DNA of 64,000 nucleotides from Mayfieldus sp963740555 (GTDB lineage Bacteria; Actinomycetota; Thermoleophilia; Solirubrobacterales; 70-9): positions 124,001 through 188,000 of the forward strand of contig CAVUES010000008.1 in assembly GCA_963740555.1 (NCBI GenBank). Reading direction: 5' to 3'. A program made the translations under genes and the position numbers. This document shows, piece after piece, positions 38,816 through 48,066 of the stretch; the first letter of the stretch is position 1, and the number at the start of each line of letters is the position of its first letter. A model generated the notes under the pieces. That model searched no databases, was not told the DNA's origin, and saw only the letters and a program-made list of their open reading frames with translations.

Positions 38816-39304
38816 ATGATCCGACCCGCCGAACCAGGCGACGCAGAGGCGATCGCCGCGATCTACAACCAGGGGATCGAGGACCGCCAGGCGACCTTCC
38901 AGACGCGATTGCACGACCCCGGCGAGCTGGAGCTGAAGGCCGAACAGCTTGGCGGCCAGTTGCTGGTCGCCGAGCATGACGGTCGAGTGGTCGGCTGGGC
39001 GGGTTGGAGCGGCTATGACGATCCCGCCGACTACTACGCGGGAATTGCCGAGTGCGCGGTGTACGTCGGCCGCGAGGCTCGCGGGCATGGCGTCGGCGCG
39101 GAACTGCTCAACGGCCTCGCCGAGGAGGCGTCCAAGGTCGGCGTCCACAAGCTGGTCGCGAAGATCTTCACCACTAACGAGGCGAGCTTCGCGCTGTTTC
39201 GCCGTTGCGGCTTCCGTGAGGTCGGAACGCACTTACGACACGGGCGGCTCGACGGCCAGTGGAAGGACGTGCTGGTCATGGAGCGCTCCCTGCCCGACGC
39301 CTGA
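38816..39304 (+). CDS. GNAT N-acetyltransferase, phosphinothricin/MnaT-like
   Basis: A 162-aa GNAT: IRPAEPGDAEAIAAIYNQGI, VVGWAGWSGYDD, AECAVYVGREARGHGVGAELL (acetyl-CoA loop), KIFTTNEASFALFRRCGFREVG, LRHGRLDGQWKDVLVMER. The arrangement, including AIYNQGIEDRQATF and the C-terminal W(K)DV motif, is that of phosphinothricin/methionine-sulfoximine acetyltransferase-like enzymes. The in vivo substrate is usually an amino-acid analogue. ATG 38816 lies seven bases after TAGGCT (38803-38808). Co-directional with the HAD gene, 12 nt later. Confidence 0.87.
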   Translation: MIRPAEPGDAEAIAAIYNQGIEDRQATFQTRLHDPGELELKAEQLGGQLLVAEHDGRVVGWAGWSGYDDPADYYAGIAECAVYVGREARGHGVGAELLNGLAEEASKVGVHKLVAKIFTTNEASFALFRRCGFREVGTHLRHGRLDGQWKDVLVMERSLPDA

Positions 39305-39316
39305 AAGAGTGCGCAG

Positions 39317-39973
39317 ATGATCGAGGCGGTTGCCTTCGACCTCGACGGCACCCTGATCGAGTCGGAGAGGGTCTGGGAGGCTGCTCGGCGCGACGTCACC
39401 GAGAGCGGCGGGGGCCGCTGGCGCAATGACGCGCAGCCCTCGATGATGGGCCTCAGCACCCCCGAGTGGACCGCGTACATGCAGCGGGAGCTGGGCGTCC
39501 AGCTTCGGGTCGATGAGATTCGAGAGCAGGTCCTCGAACGGGTCAAGGCGTCCTATCGCGAGCGGCTGCCATTGGTCGACGGCGCCGAAGAGGCGGTGCG
39601 GCTGCTGGCGAGTCGCTGGCCCCTCGCCCTCGCCTCGTCTGCACCGCGCGAGCTGATCGAGCTGGTCCTGGAGCTGGCGGCCCTGGAAGACGCTTTCGCG
39701 GTGGTCATCTCGGCGGAAGAGGTCCGGCGCGGAAAGCCGGCCCCCGACGTCTACCTCCGGGCCTGCGAGCTGCTCGGGGCGGCGCCGGCGCGCACGCTGG
39801 CGATCGAGGACTCCGCCGCTGGAGTTCGCTCCGCTGCCGCGGCGGGCATGCCGGTGGTGCTGATCCCCGGAACCGAGTTTCCGCCCGAGGCGGGGCTGCG
39901 CGACGAGGCCGATCTGGTCCTCGACACGATCAAGGCCCTCGACGCCGAGGCGGTTGCCGCCCTGGGCGCCTAA
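39317..39973 (+). CDS. HAD-superfamily hydrolase (phosphoglycolate phosphatase-like)
   Basis: A 218-aa HAD hydrolase: nucleophile Asp8 and Asp10 in FDLDGTLIES, motif II Ser in LASSAPRE, Lys in RGKPAPDVY, and motif IV IEDSAAG. A helical cap (about 17-90) makes it a subclass I phosphatase of the beta-phosphoglucomutase/phosphoglycolate-phosphatase type. Substrate not predictable. It follows the acetyltransferase by 12 nt and ends 16 nt from the convergent metalloprotease gene. Confidence 0.88.
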   Translation: MIEAVAFDLDGTLIESERVWEAARRDVTESGGGRWRNDAQPSMMGLSTPEWTAYMQRELGVQLRVDEIREQVLERVKASYRERLPLVDGAEEAVRLLASRWPLALASSAPRELIELVLELAALEDAFAVVISAEEVRRGKPAPDVYLRACELLGAAPARTLAIEDSAAGVRSAAAAGMPVVLIPGTEFPPEAGLRDEADLVLDTIKALDAEAVAALGA

Positions 39974-39989
39974 ACACCCCCGCCGGCCA

Positions 39990-41531
39990 TCATCTGCGGA
40001 TGATCAGGGTGGCGGCGAAGCGCCTGTGGTCGTGGGTGTAGAGCCAATCGCCGAAGGCGAAGCCGTGTTCTCTGGGGTCGGCGTTGATCAACGCCGCTGT
40101 GATCCGGGTGCAGCGGCCCGGATTTCGCAGGGTGACCCCGCGGACGCCGCCACGCTTGGCAAATCGCATCTTGATGGTGACCTTGCCGCTCTCGACCGGC
40201 CCCTGGCGACAGATCAGCGCGAAGGCCGATTTCGTTCCCCGTTTCCCGCCGGCCAGCAGGCGCACCGCACCGACGTGCCGCGGCTTCACGTTGAAGAGCA
40301 GGTAGCCCGCGTGACTGAGCCTGTGGACGACGAACCGGCCGGCGTGCAGCGTTCCCTGACGCTTGACGTCGTCCCATAGCGGCGCATCGGGATAGGGGAA
40401 GTCGCCCGGCGTTCGCCACTCGGCGGTGGAGGCGGCGAAGAGCGCGAACTCGTGCGAGAGGTCCCTGCCGCCCGCGCTGCGGCCGGTCGTGCGGGTGGCT
40501 GCCCTGATCGCCGTGTTGTAGGAGTCGACCGAGAATCCCGCCGGCTTCAGCTTCCTGGCGCGCTCCCATGCGTTGCGAACGATCGTGTCCCCGTACCGGC
40601 CCGCGAGCCAGTGGTTCCAGACCGCCGAGCCGTAGATCTTGATGCTGTTCGCCGTGATCGGGAGCTTCGTCCGCACCACCCAGCGCTTGATGTAGCGCAG
40701 GTAGTCGTTGCTCGCCGGGTAGACGTGATCCTCCATCCACACCGCCGTCGCCTCGTAGAACCAGAGGTCCTGGTCGACGTCATAGCCGAACTGGAGCACG
40801 TGGTTGTACTCGTGGGCGAGGGTGACGTCGAGGTCGCCGATCGGGGTCGTTCCCGGGAACTCTGCGGGCGCGTAGTTGTTGTCGACGACGAGGTAGGCGT
40901 ACTGCGAGCGCCCGTGCTGTCCGACGTCCGGGGCCGAATACCCGAACAGCTGGCCCCGCAGATCGACCAGGTAGATGTCGATCCGCGAATCGCCCCCTCG
41001 AGTGCCGTCGGGATTCGGCGGTCGCCAGGCCATGGTCCCGTTTTCGGTCGCGTAGACCTCCTCCGCCACGCCGCCGACCTGTTCGACGTAGTCGGGGACC
41101 CCGTTCCCGTTCCCGTCGGTGGGATTGGGAGCGTCAGCCGTGCTTGCCACGTAATGGATGCAGAAGTGGGTCGTGCAGTAGGGCGGCTGCTCGGGGACGG
41201 TGTAGGCGCTGCCGTCCGGGTCGGGGTTGTCGGTGGGGCGCGCCAGCAGGCCCGCCGCCTGGCGGCGCTGGTTTGGCCGCAGGCTGGGCAGCGAGCGCGA
41301 CAGCGCCAGGAGCGTCGTGGTCAGCTCCGTCGGCTGAGCGCGGCGCGACACGTGCGCCCGGGCGCGCTTTGGGGCGCTCAGCAGACGCGTCGCCCGCAGG
41401 ATCGCCCGCGACGCCTGATGCGGGGACAGTCGTATGCCCCGCGAAGCCGCGGATGCGTTGACGGCCCCCACCAGCACAAGCAAGACAGTCGCCAGCAGGA
41501 GCGAGGCCCCGATCTGCCGGCGGGCTCGCAT
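39990..41531 (-). CDS. Secreted zinc metalloprotease-like protein (HEYNH, MXAN_6640-like)
   Basis: A 513-aa secreted protein. N-terminal signal: MRARRQIGASLLLATVLLVLVGAVNASA. The zinc motif HEYNHVLQF lies around residue 240 with a downstream Glu (YEATAVWMEDHVYP) that could be the third ligand. An Asp/Gly-rich segment (NGNGVPDYVEQV) resembles a calcium site. The C-terminal ~140 residues form a beta-rich region. This is the layout of MXAN_6640-family putative metalloproteases. Start ATG 41531 chosen for the signal peptide; the open frame continues to 41615. TATAGT lies 10 bases before the start. Proteolysis of extracellular protein is the expected role. Confidence 0.8.
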   Translation of the reverse strand: MRARRQIGASLLLATVLLVLVGAVNASAASRGIRLSPHQASRAILRATRLLSAPKRARAHVSRRAQPTELTTTLLALSRSLPSLRPNQRRQAAGLLARPTDNPDPDGSAYTVPEQPPYCTTHFCIHYVASTADAPNPTDGNGNGVPDYVEQVGGVAEEVYATENGTMAWRPPNPDGTRGGDSRIDIYLVDLRGQLFGYSAPDVGQHGRSQYAYLVVDNNYAPAEFPGTTPIGDLDVTLAHEYNHVLQFGYDVDQDLWFYEATAVWMEDHVYPASNDYLRYIKRWVVRTKLPITANSIKIYGSAVWNHWLAGRYGDTIVRNAWERARKLKPAGFSVDSYNTAIRAATRTTGRSAGGRDLSHEFALFAASTAEWRTPGDFPYPDAPLWDDVKRQGTLHAGRFVVHRLSHAGYLLFNVKPRHVGAVRLLAGGKRGTKSAFALICRQGPVESGKVTIKMRFAKRGGVRGVTLRNPGRCTRITAALINADPREHGFAFGDWLYTHDHRRFAATLIIRR

Positions 41532-41602
41532 TCGACGATCAACTATAGGGGCGCCCTGAGCTGGGTCTGCAGAGCGTCGATCAGGCGGGCAATACTCCAT
41601 GT

Positions 41603-43312
41603 GTGGGGCTAACACCGCAAATCCGCCTTGGGCTCGCGCAGATCGACCCGACCGTGGGTGACATCGACGGCAATACGAGCAAGATCGGGGAGTGGATCGG
41701 CCGCGCGCGCGACGCCGGCGTCGACCTGGTCGTCTTCCCGGAGCTATGCATCCCGGGCTATCCGGCCGAGGACCTGTACCTGAAGCGCCACTTCGTCGAG
41801 GCCAACCGCCGCGCCGTCGATCGGCTTGCCGAGGAGGTGACCGGGATCGCCGCCGTGGTTGGCTTCGCGGAGGCGGGCCAGAGCTCGACCGAAGGGCTGG
41901 TTGTCCACAACTCGATCGCGCTGCTCGCCGACGGCGCGGTGCGGGCGGTGTATCGAAAGCAGCGCCTGCCCAACTACGCGGTCTTCGACGAGCAGCGCTA
42001 CTTCGTCCCCGGCGACGAGACGCTGACTCTCGAGGTCGCGGGGACGAGTGTCGGGCTGACGATCTGCGAGGACTGCTGGGTCGAGGGACCGCCCGCCTCC
42101 GTGGAGGCGGCGAACGGTGCGCAGCTGATCGTCAATCCCTCCGCCTCTCCCTACCACCGAGGCAAGGGGGCGGAGCGGGAGACGATGTTCGCCGATCGTG
42201 CTCACGCCTACGGGACCGCGTTCGCGTTCTGCAACCTGGTCGGGGGTCAGGATGAGCTCGTCTTCGACGGCCACAGCATGATCATCGACGCCGAGGGAGA
42301 GCTGGTGGCGCGAGGTCGTCAGTTCACAGAGGAGCTTCTGGTCTGCGAGCTGGGAACCGATCGGCGCTGCCCGCGCGCCGAGCCGCTTGCGGACCTCGAT
42401 GAGGTCTACGCGGCGCTGGTGCTGGGGCTTCGCGACTACGTGCGCAAGAACGGCTTTCGGCACGTGGCGCTGGCGCTCTCGGGGGGCATCGACTCGGCGC
42501 TGGTGGCATTGATCGCGGTCGATGCCCTCGGGCCCAAAGCGGTGACCTGCGTCGTCATGCCCTCCCCCCACTCCAGCTCTGAGACCCAGGGGGACGCGCG
42601 CCAGATCGCGACCGACCTCGGCACCGAGCTGGTCGAGATCGCGATCGAATCGATGATGAGCGACTACGCCGCGGCGCTGGACGGCGCCCTGGGCGCTGAT
42701 GTGGACGGCGCGGGGCCGGTCCCGGGGCCTGGAGACCCGACCCGCGCACCCGGTCCTGACCTCGACCAGCAACGAGCACAACAGCTCACGGAGGAAAACC
42801 TTCAGGCGCGGATCCGGGGCAACCTGATGATGGCGCTCTCGAATCGCCATGGCTGGCTGGTTCTGACGACCGGAAACAAGAGCGAGATGTCGGTCGGCTA
42901 CGCGACCCTCTACGGCGACATGGCGGGTGGCTTCGCCGTGATCAAGGACGTCCCGAAGACGCTCGTCTACGAGCTCGTTCGGCGTCGCAACGAGGCCGCC
43001 GGGCGCCAGCTGGTTCCCGAGTCGGTGCTCGAGCGACCGCCGTCGGCGGAGCTGCGGCCCGGCCAGCTAGACACCGATTCGCTGCCTCCCTACGAGGTGC
43101 TCGACCGCATCCTCGAGGCGTACGTCGAGCAGGACGCGGGTCGCGAGCAGATCGTCGCCTCTGGGGTGCCGGCCGAGCTGGTCGACGAGGTGATCCGCAT
43201 GGTCGATCGCGCCGAGTACAAACGGCGCCAGGCGCCGCCCGGGATCCGGATAACGCCGCGCGCCTTCGGCCGCGACCGGCGGCTTCCGATCACCAACCGC
43301 TTCGGCGGCTAG
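41603..43312 (+). CDS. nadE: Glutamine-dependent NAD+ synthase
   Basis: A 569-aa two-domain enzyme catalysing the last step of NAD+ synthesis. The nitrilase-type glutaminase domain has the triad Glu47 (FPELCIPGYP), Lys119 (YRKQRLP) and Cys155 (TICEDCW). The synthetase domain has the PP-loop ALSGGIDSALVALI and TTGNKSEMSVGYATLYGDMAGG. Between them, near residue 370, is a low-complexity insertion rich in Gly, Pro and Asp (GADVDGAGPVPGPGD). GTG 41603; it is divergent from the metalloprotease gene. It lacks any neighbour in the same pathway. Confidence 0.95.
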   Translation: MGLTPQIRLGLAQIDPTVGDIDGNTSKIGEWIGRARDAGVDLVVFPELCIPGYPAEDLYLKRHFVEANRRAVDRLAEEVTGIAAVVGFAEAGQSSTEGLVVHNSIALLADGAVRAVYRKQRLPNYAVFDEQRYFVPGDETLTLEVAGTSVGLTICEDCWVEGPPASVEAANGAQLIVNPSASPYHRGKGAERETMFADRAHAYGTAFAFCNLVGGQDELVFDGHSMIIDAEGELVARGRQFTEELLVCELGTDRRCPRAEPLADLDEVYAALVLGLRDYVRKNGFRHVALALSGGIDSALVALIAVDALGPKAVTCVVMPSPHSSSETQGDARQIATDLGTELVEIAIESMMSDYAAALDGALGADVDGAGPVPGPGDPTRAPGPDLDQQRAQQLTEENLQARIRGNLMMALSNRHGWLVLTTGNKSEMSVGYATLYGDMAGGFAVIKDVPKTLVYELVRRRNEAAGRQLVPESVLERPPSAELRPGQLDTDSLPPYEVLDRILEAYVEQDAGREQIVASGVPAELVDEVIRMVDRAEYKRRQAPPGIRITPRAFGRDRRLPITNRFGG

Positions 43313-43325
43313 CGCAGGACGTCGA

Positions 43326-43727
43326 TTAGGGCGCCTCGAACGGTCGCACCGCGACAGTCGCCCTTCCGAGCGCGCAGATGCGACCCTCGCCGTCGGTCGC
43401 CTCGGCGTCCCAGACCCACGTCGTCTTGCCGCGATGACGGGCGCGGGCGCTGACGGTCACGGTGCCGTCCTTCACCGACCGCAGCAGCGAGATGTCCAGC
43501 GACTGCCCAAGCGCAACCGATCCGTCCATGATCACCTGGATCACGGTCGAGCGTGAGCAGAGCTCGTCAATGATCGCCATGATCACGCCGCCGTGCAGAT
43601 AGCCGTAGGGCTGCTTGAGCTCGTCGCGGACCTCGATCCGTGCCTCCGCCCGCTCGGGATCGTCGCTGATCCACTCGACGCCGAGCAGGCCGCTGAACGG
43701 GGAGACGTCTGACTCGTCTGGGCACAT
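43326..43727 (-). CDS. PaaI-family hotdog thioesterase
   Basis: A 133-aa single hotdog domain. The family motif is YGYLHGGVIMAIIDELCSRS, with the Gly-Gly and Asp/Glu of PaaI-type acyl-CoA thioesterases, and a central ALGQSLDISLLRSVKDGTVTVSARARHRG. It hydrolyses aromatic or small acyl-CoA in related proteins; the substrate here is unknown. It lies 10 nt downstream of the RND-like gene, so the two may be co-transcribed. Confidence 0.85.
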   Translation of the reverse strand: MCPDESDVSPFSGLLGVEWISDDPERAEARIEVRDELKQPYGYLHGGVIMAIIDELCSRSTVIQVIMDGSVALGQSLDISLLRSVKDGTVTVSARARHRGKTTWVWDAEATDGEGRICALGRATVAVRPFEAP

Positions 43728-43737
43728 CGCGGGCAGG

Positions 43738-45291
43738 CTACTGACGCGCGCGCCTGCCGGCCGTGAGGCGCAGAAGCGCCGGCGCGATCAGCGCCTGCAC
43801 GATCAGCAGCTCGAGCACCAAGCCGGCCGCGATCGCGAGTCCGAACTCCTTCACGAAGCTGCGCGACCCAAAGCCGAGCGCGATCCCAGCCGCCGCCCCG
43901 GCAAGGCAGGCCGCTGCGGCCGCCGGTCCGCAGCGCGCCATTGCCGTCCGTACCCGCTCGACGCCGATCCCGTCCACGTCGGTGGCCGCCCAGGCCAACG
44001 CCACCGCCTGGGCCGCGCAGACGGCCGCGACGACGGCGACCGCGCCGGTCACGGAGCTGAGCTGAACCGCGCCGGTCGAGGCGTATCCGAGCGGCCCCTC
44101 CAACCGTCCTTCCTGGAACGTGACCACGAGCAGACCGGCGACGCCGAGAGCGGGAATCGCCCCCGCGGCGGCGGCCAGCAGCCCCAGCCCCACCCGGCGG
44201 CCGGCGATCAGCGCGAACGCCGCGGTGATCACGATCGCGGCGCCGATCGCCCCGATCAGCTCCAGCCGTCCGATCGTCGGGGCGCCGACCGCGCCGATCG
44301 CCGCGACCGCGAGGCGCTGCGCCGGCAGGGCGACGATCGCCAGCAGCAGGAGGGCGAGGACGGCGATCAAGAGCGCCATCGGACGGCTCCAACCGACCAA
44401 TCCGCCGATCCCACGCCACGGTAGGGATGCGCCGGGACCGCCCTGAGGGTCGAGATCGCTCGCCGCCCCCATCGCGGCCAGCGAAAAGGGCACCGCGAGC
44501 AGCGAGCCGAGCGCACCGCCGAGGCCCAGCGAGGCCAGATAGTCGACGCCGAGCACCGCCGCGGCCGCGAAGGTCGCCGCGGCGGCCGACGCCGCGGCCC
44601 ACAGCACCCCAGGGCCGGCTCCCGATCTGGCCATCGCAGAGAGTTGAAGGGCCAGCAGGGTTCCCCCGGAACCTGCCCCGACCAGCGCCAGCCAGGAGAC
44701 GTCGATCGGCCCTCCCAGCAGCTCGCAGGCAAGCGAAGCCAGTGCGGAGGCGGCGCCGGCGGCAAGCAGCGCGGCGCCGGCGGGGCGAACCCCGATAGTG
44801 GCGGCAACGACCAGCGCCACCAGGGGCAGGGCGAACAGCAGCAGGTAGAGGTCATCTAGGGCATCGTTCTTCGCAACTTCCACCACCGCCGCGGGGCCCT
44901 TGAAGGCGAGCGTGAGGGGCCCAGGGTCGAGGTTGCGCTCGATGCGCCGGATCGCGCTGTCGCGCCTTTGCCCGTCGACATCGAACCGAACAAGGAGCAC
45001 ACTCGAGCTGCCCCTGGGTTTGCGCAGTTGCTCCCGCACCGAACTGACCGCGGGATCGGCGGTTAGCTGCGCGCGCATCGTCCCCACCGCGACCCGGAAG
45101 GGCGGAGAGCGTGCGGGCAACGCGCCGCGCACCTCGACCGCGAGCGCCGGCACCTTCGTTTCCGTCGTCGAGAGCGTCAGCCGGTCGGTCCACCCAGCCG
45201 CCAACGCGGCGCCGAGCACCGCCACCGCCGCGAGCACCCCGAGCGCACGACCAGGGTGCTGGGCGGCAGTCGTGCGTAGTCGCTCGCCCAC
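43738..45291 (-). CDS. RND/MMPL-like integral membrane protein
   Basis: A 517-aa protein with an N-terminal TM helix, an extracytosolic domain (about 36-150, PFRVAVGTMRAQLTADP), and about ten further TM helices in two groups. The FGSRSFVKEFGLAIAAGLVLELLIVQALIAPALL ending resembles the last helices of MMPL/RND permeases. It is shorter than normal MMPL proteins (~700+), with just one extracytosolic domain. Ala-rich. GTG start, six bases after TATGTT (reverse strand 45303-45298). Lipid or small-molecule export is possible; no partner nearby. Confidence 0.68.
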   Translation of the reverse strand: MGERLRTTAAQHPGRALGVLAAVAVLGAALAAGWTDRLTLSTTETKVPALAVEVRGALPARSPPFRVAVGTMRAQLTADPAVSSVREQLRKPRGSSSVLLVRFDVDGQRRDSAIRRIERNLDPGPLTLAFKGPAAVVEVAKNDALDDLYLLLFALPLVALVVAATIGVRPAGAALLAAGAASALASLACELLGGPIDVSWLALVGAGSGGTLLALQLSAMARSGAGPGVLWAAASAAAATFAAAAVLGVDYLASLGLGGALGSLLAVPFSLAAMGAASDLDPQGGPGASLPWRGIGGLVGWSRPMALLIAVLALLLLAIVALPAQRLAVAAIGAVGAPTIGRLELIGAIGAAIVITAAFALIAGRRVGLGLLAAAAGAIPALGVAGLLVVTFQEGRLEGPLGYASTGAVQLSSVTGAVAVVAAVCAAQAVALAWAATDVDGIGVERVRTAMARCGPAAAAACLAGAAAGIALGFGSRSFVKEFGLAIAAGLVLELLIVQALIAPALLRLTAGRRARQ

Positions 45292-45372
45292 GCGCGCAAC
45301 ATATCCGCAGCTCCGGCTCGTCGCGGGCGGTTACCTGCGCAGCTGCGATCGGCGAGTGCGTAGGCTCTTTAC

Positions 45373-46419
45373 ATGCCGCTCACCGACGACCAGAGGGCGA
45401 TGCTCCAACTGCTGCTCCAGCGCGGCCAGAGCTATGCCGACATCGGCTCGCTGCTCGGCCTCGACGTCGAGGGGGTGCGATCGCGGGCGCGGGCGGCGCT
45501 GACCGAGATCGGCGGCGAGGACCCCGATCGCGACGTCAGCCTCACCGACTACCTACTCGGGCAGGCGGACCCGATCGGCCGCGCCGACGCCGCCCGTCAG
45601 CTGCAGACCGACGACGCGGCGCGGGACCTCGCCGAGCGCCTGGCGACACAACTGCGGGTACTCGCCCCTGGGGCGGACCTGCCGGATCTGTCCGGCGGCA
45701 ACTCGGGCGTGGCGAAGCGAAAGGAAGCTCCGGCACCGGCCCGGCAGCCATCCGGGCCCGCCGCCGACACCGCTCCCCCCCGCCGCCCCTTCGGCGATCT
45801 TGCCGCGAATCTTGGCCGGGGCCAGCGCCAGGCGATCGCCGGCCTGTTCGGAGCCGGCATCCTGATCGTCGTCGGTGTGTTGGCGCTGACCGGAACGTTC
45901 GACAGCGGTGGTGGTGGTGGCAGTGGCAACTCCTCCTCTTCGTCGAGCAGCTCCTCCAAGCAGGCTTCCTCCAACGCGAGCGGGCTGACCAGGGCTGTGC
46001 TGACCGCCCAGAATGGGAGCGGCGCTCAGGGCGTCGCCGTCTTTGGGCAGGTTCGCAAGACCCCGGTGCTGCAGATCAATGTGGCCCACCTGAAGCCCAG
46101 CGGGCCTGGCGATGCTTACGTGATCTGGCTCTACGGCAGCCCCTCGCAGGCGTTTCCAATCGTGCGCCAGCCGGTTGGCAAGAACGGCCAGCTTCGCGGC
46201 GCGGCCCCAATCCCGACACAGCTGATTCAGGCTCTGCAGCAGGGTCTGTTCAACTCGATCGACGTTTCGCTGGCAAAGAACTCGGATATCACGGCGGCGC
46301 TCACCGAGGCCAAAAAGAGCCAGAAACTGCCCCCCTACGCGGGCCAGAGCGTGGCCCGCGGAAAGATCACTGGTCCGGCTTTCTCCACGAGCGGCAACGG
46401 CTCGAGCTCGGGTCAGTAG
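45373..46419 (+). CDS. HTH - TM - RskA-like fusion protein
   Basis: A 348-aa protein. The N-terminus (about 1-40: LTDDQRAMLQLLLQRGQSYADIGSLLGLDVEGVRSRARAA) is a sigma-70 region 4-like helix-turn-helix. After a Pro-rich linker comes one TM helix (AIAGLFGAGILIVVGVLAL, about 155-175), a Ser/Gly spacer, and an extracytosolic domain resembling the C-terminal domain of anti-sigma-K factor RskA (GVAVFGQVRKTPVLQINVAHL, GDAYVIWLYGS). This would join a DNA-binding-like head to an anti-sigma-like sensor. ATG 45373, six bases after TAGGCT. Divergent from the RND-like gene. Function unknown. Confidence 0.7.
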   Translation: MPLTDDQRAMLQLLLQRGQSYADIGSLLGLDVEGVRSRARAALTEIGGEDPDRDVSLTDYLLGQADPIGRADAARQLQTDDAARDLAERLATQLRVLAPGADLPDLSGGNSGVAKRKEAPAPARQPSGPAADTAPPRRPFGDLAANLGRGQRQAIAGLFGAGILIVVGVLALTGTFDSGGGGGSGNSSSSSSSSSKQASSNASGLTRAVLTAQNGSGAQGVAVFGQVRKTPVLQINVAHLKPSGPGDAYVIWLYGSPSQAFPIVRQPVGKNGQLRGAAPIPTQLIQALQQGLFNSIDVSLAKNSDITAALTEAKKSQKLPPYAGQSVARGKITGPAFSTSGNGSSSGQ

Positions 46420-46434
46420 CGACCGTTCAGCCGG

Positions 46435-48066
46435 CTAGCCGATCAGCTTGCCGGGATTGAGGATCCCGGCCGGGTCGCAGCGATCTTTCGCGGCGCGCAG
46501 CAGGTCAAGGCCTAGCGCGCCCACCTCGGACTCCATGTAGGGGACGTGGTCGCGCCCGACCCCGTGATGGTGGGTGATCGTCCCCCGTGCGGCGACGATC
46601 GCCTCGCAGGCTGCGGCCTTGACCCTCCGCCACTGCTCGACCTCTTCGCCGGGGCGGCGCCGGGCGACGAACGTGTAATAGAGCGAGGCGCCGTCCGGGT
46701 AGGCGTGCGAGAGGTGGCAGAGGACGATCCCGGGTGTCTGCTGCGCCGTCAGCGCCTCGCTGATCGCGTCGCCGACGGCGCGATAGAGCTCCTTGAGCTG
46801 CGACCAGGTGTGCGAGGTCTCCAGCGTCTCGACCATGGCTCCCGCATCCATCAGCGCGTCGCGAAGATAGGGGCCCTCGTAGCGACCACGCTTCCAGGCC
46901 CGGCCGCCTGACTGTCCGAGGTAGACGGCGCCGGCGGCGCGCAGTGTGCGGGCGACCCGGGAGCGGCGCCTCGCCACGACCTCGCCCTCCCCCTCGATTC
47001 CGACCACGATCAAACTGCCGCCCTCGCGTCCACGTAGCGAGAGGTAGCCCTTGAACAAGGCGCGGGCCGGGCCGCTGGGCCCGGAGAGCGCCAGCGAGAA
47101 ACGGGTCTCCTGCTCGTCGGAAAGGCGGATCACGTCCGGCAGCGCCTCATCCTGCGCAAGGTTCCGGACCGCCGCGCACCCTGACTCCCAACTCTCCGCG
47201 ATCCAGGCCTCGTAGCGCTCGCTGGCGGGGACGGGCCGGACCCGCACGGTCACCTCCGGGATCACGCCCAGCACGCCCTCGGAGCCGATCGCCAGCTCGC
47301 GCAGCGACGGTCCCGCCGCCGTGTGCGGCGTCTGGAGGGTGCGCAGCTCGCCCGCCGGGGCAAGCATCCGGAGGCTGGTGACCAGCTCGTCGAAGCGCCC
47401 GTAGCCGCTCGAGGCCTGCCCGGCCGAGCGAGTCGCCGCGAAGCCGCCGATCGTCGCGTACTCGAAGGACTGCGGGAAATGGCCGAGGGTGACCCCCCGG
47501 TTGCGCAACGCGCCCTCGGCCTCCGGGCCGCGCAGCCCGGCGCCCAGGGTCGCGGTCAGCGAGGTGTGGTCGACCTCCACCGCCTGCAGACGGGCCAGGT
47601 CGAGGCTGATCAGCCGGCCGTGATCGCCGCGCAGCGGCTCGACTCCGCCGACGACGCTTGTGCCGCCCCCGAACGGCACCACCGCGATCCCCTCCCGGGC
47701 GCAGATCTCCAGCACGGAGGCAAGCTCGTCGGCGTTGCGCGGGAGCACGACGGCATCGGGTGCATCGGCAAGCCGGCCTGAACGCAGCCTGGCCAGGTCG
47801 ACGTACCCGCTGCCGGCCGCGTGACGGACGCGGTCCTCGTGGTCGGAGAGGACGTTGGAGTCCCCGACGACCGCGGCGATCGCGGCGGGCAGCGATTCGG
47901 CGGCCGGGATCTGGACCGCGTCGATCGAGTCGGGCCTGCTCCAGGGTGAAAGCTCGCCCAGCTCGCTTCCCAGCAACTTCAGCGAGCCGGGGCCGATCGA
48001 CGCCTCGTGTGCCTGCGCGCCCCACCCCCACCACTTCGAGTCCCGGCGGGCCCCACCGGAGTTCAA
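46435..48066 (-). CDS. FAD-binding oxidase, alkyl-DHAP synthase-like
   Basis: A 543-aa flavoprotein of the VAO/PCMH family. It has the FAD segments VVPFGGGTSVVGGVEP, GATLGAGL-like TATLGAGLRGP, LGHFPQSFEYATIGGFAATRSAGQ and the C-terminal FAD-oxidase cap with ARGTITHHHGVGRDH. These are closest to alkyldihydroxyacetonephosphate synthase (ADPS), which makes ether lipids, although other oxidases share the fold. Its start overlaps the stop of the SRPBCC gene (ATGA, 48063-48066), which lies upstream on the reverse strand. No lyso-lipid or DHAP acyltransferase gene is nearby. Confidence 0.82.
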   Translation of the reverse strand: MNSGGARRDSKWWGWGAQAHEASIGPGSLKLLGSELGELSPWSRPDSIDAVQIPAAESLPAAIAAVVGDSNVLSDHEDRVRHAAGSGYVDLARLRSGRLADAPDAVVLPRNADELASVLEICAREGIAVVPFGGGTSVVGGVEPLRGDHGRLISLDLARLQAVEVDHTSLTATLGAGLRGPEAEGALRNRGVTLGHFPQSFEYATIGGFAATRSAGQASSGYGRFDELVTSLRMLAPAGELRTLQTPHTAAGPSLRELAIGSEGVLGVIPEVTVRVRPVPASERYEAWIAESWESGCAAVRNLAQDEALPDVIRLSDEQETRFSLALSGPSGPARALFKGYLSLRGREGGSLIVVGIEGEGEVVARRRSRVARTLRAAGAVYLGQSGGRAWKRGRYEGPYLRDALMDAGAMVETLETSHTWSQLKELYRAVGDAISEALTAQQTPGIVLCHLSHAYPDGASLYYTFVARRRPGEEVEQWRRVKAAACEAIVAARGTITHHHGVGRDHVPYMESEVGALGLDLLRAAKDRCDPAGILNPGKLIG

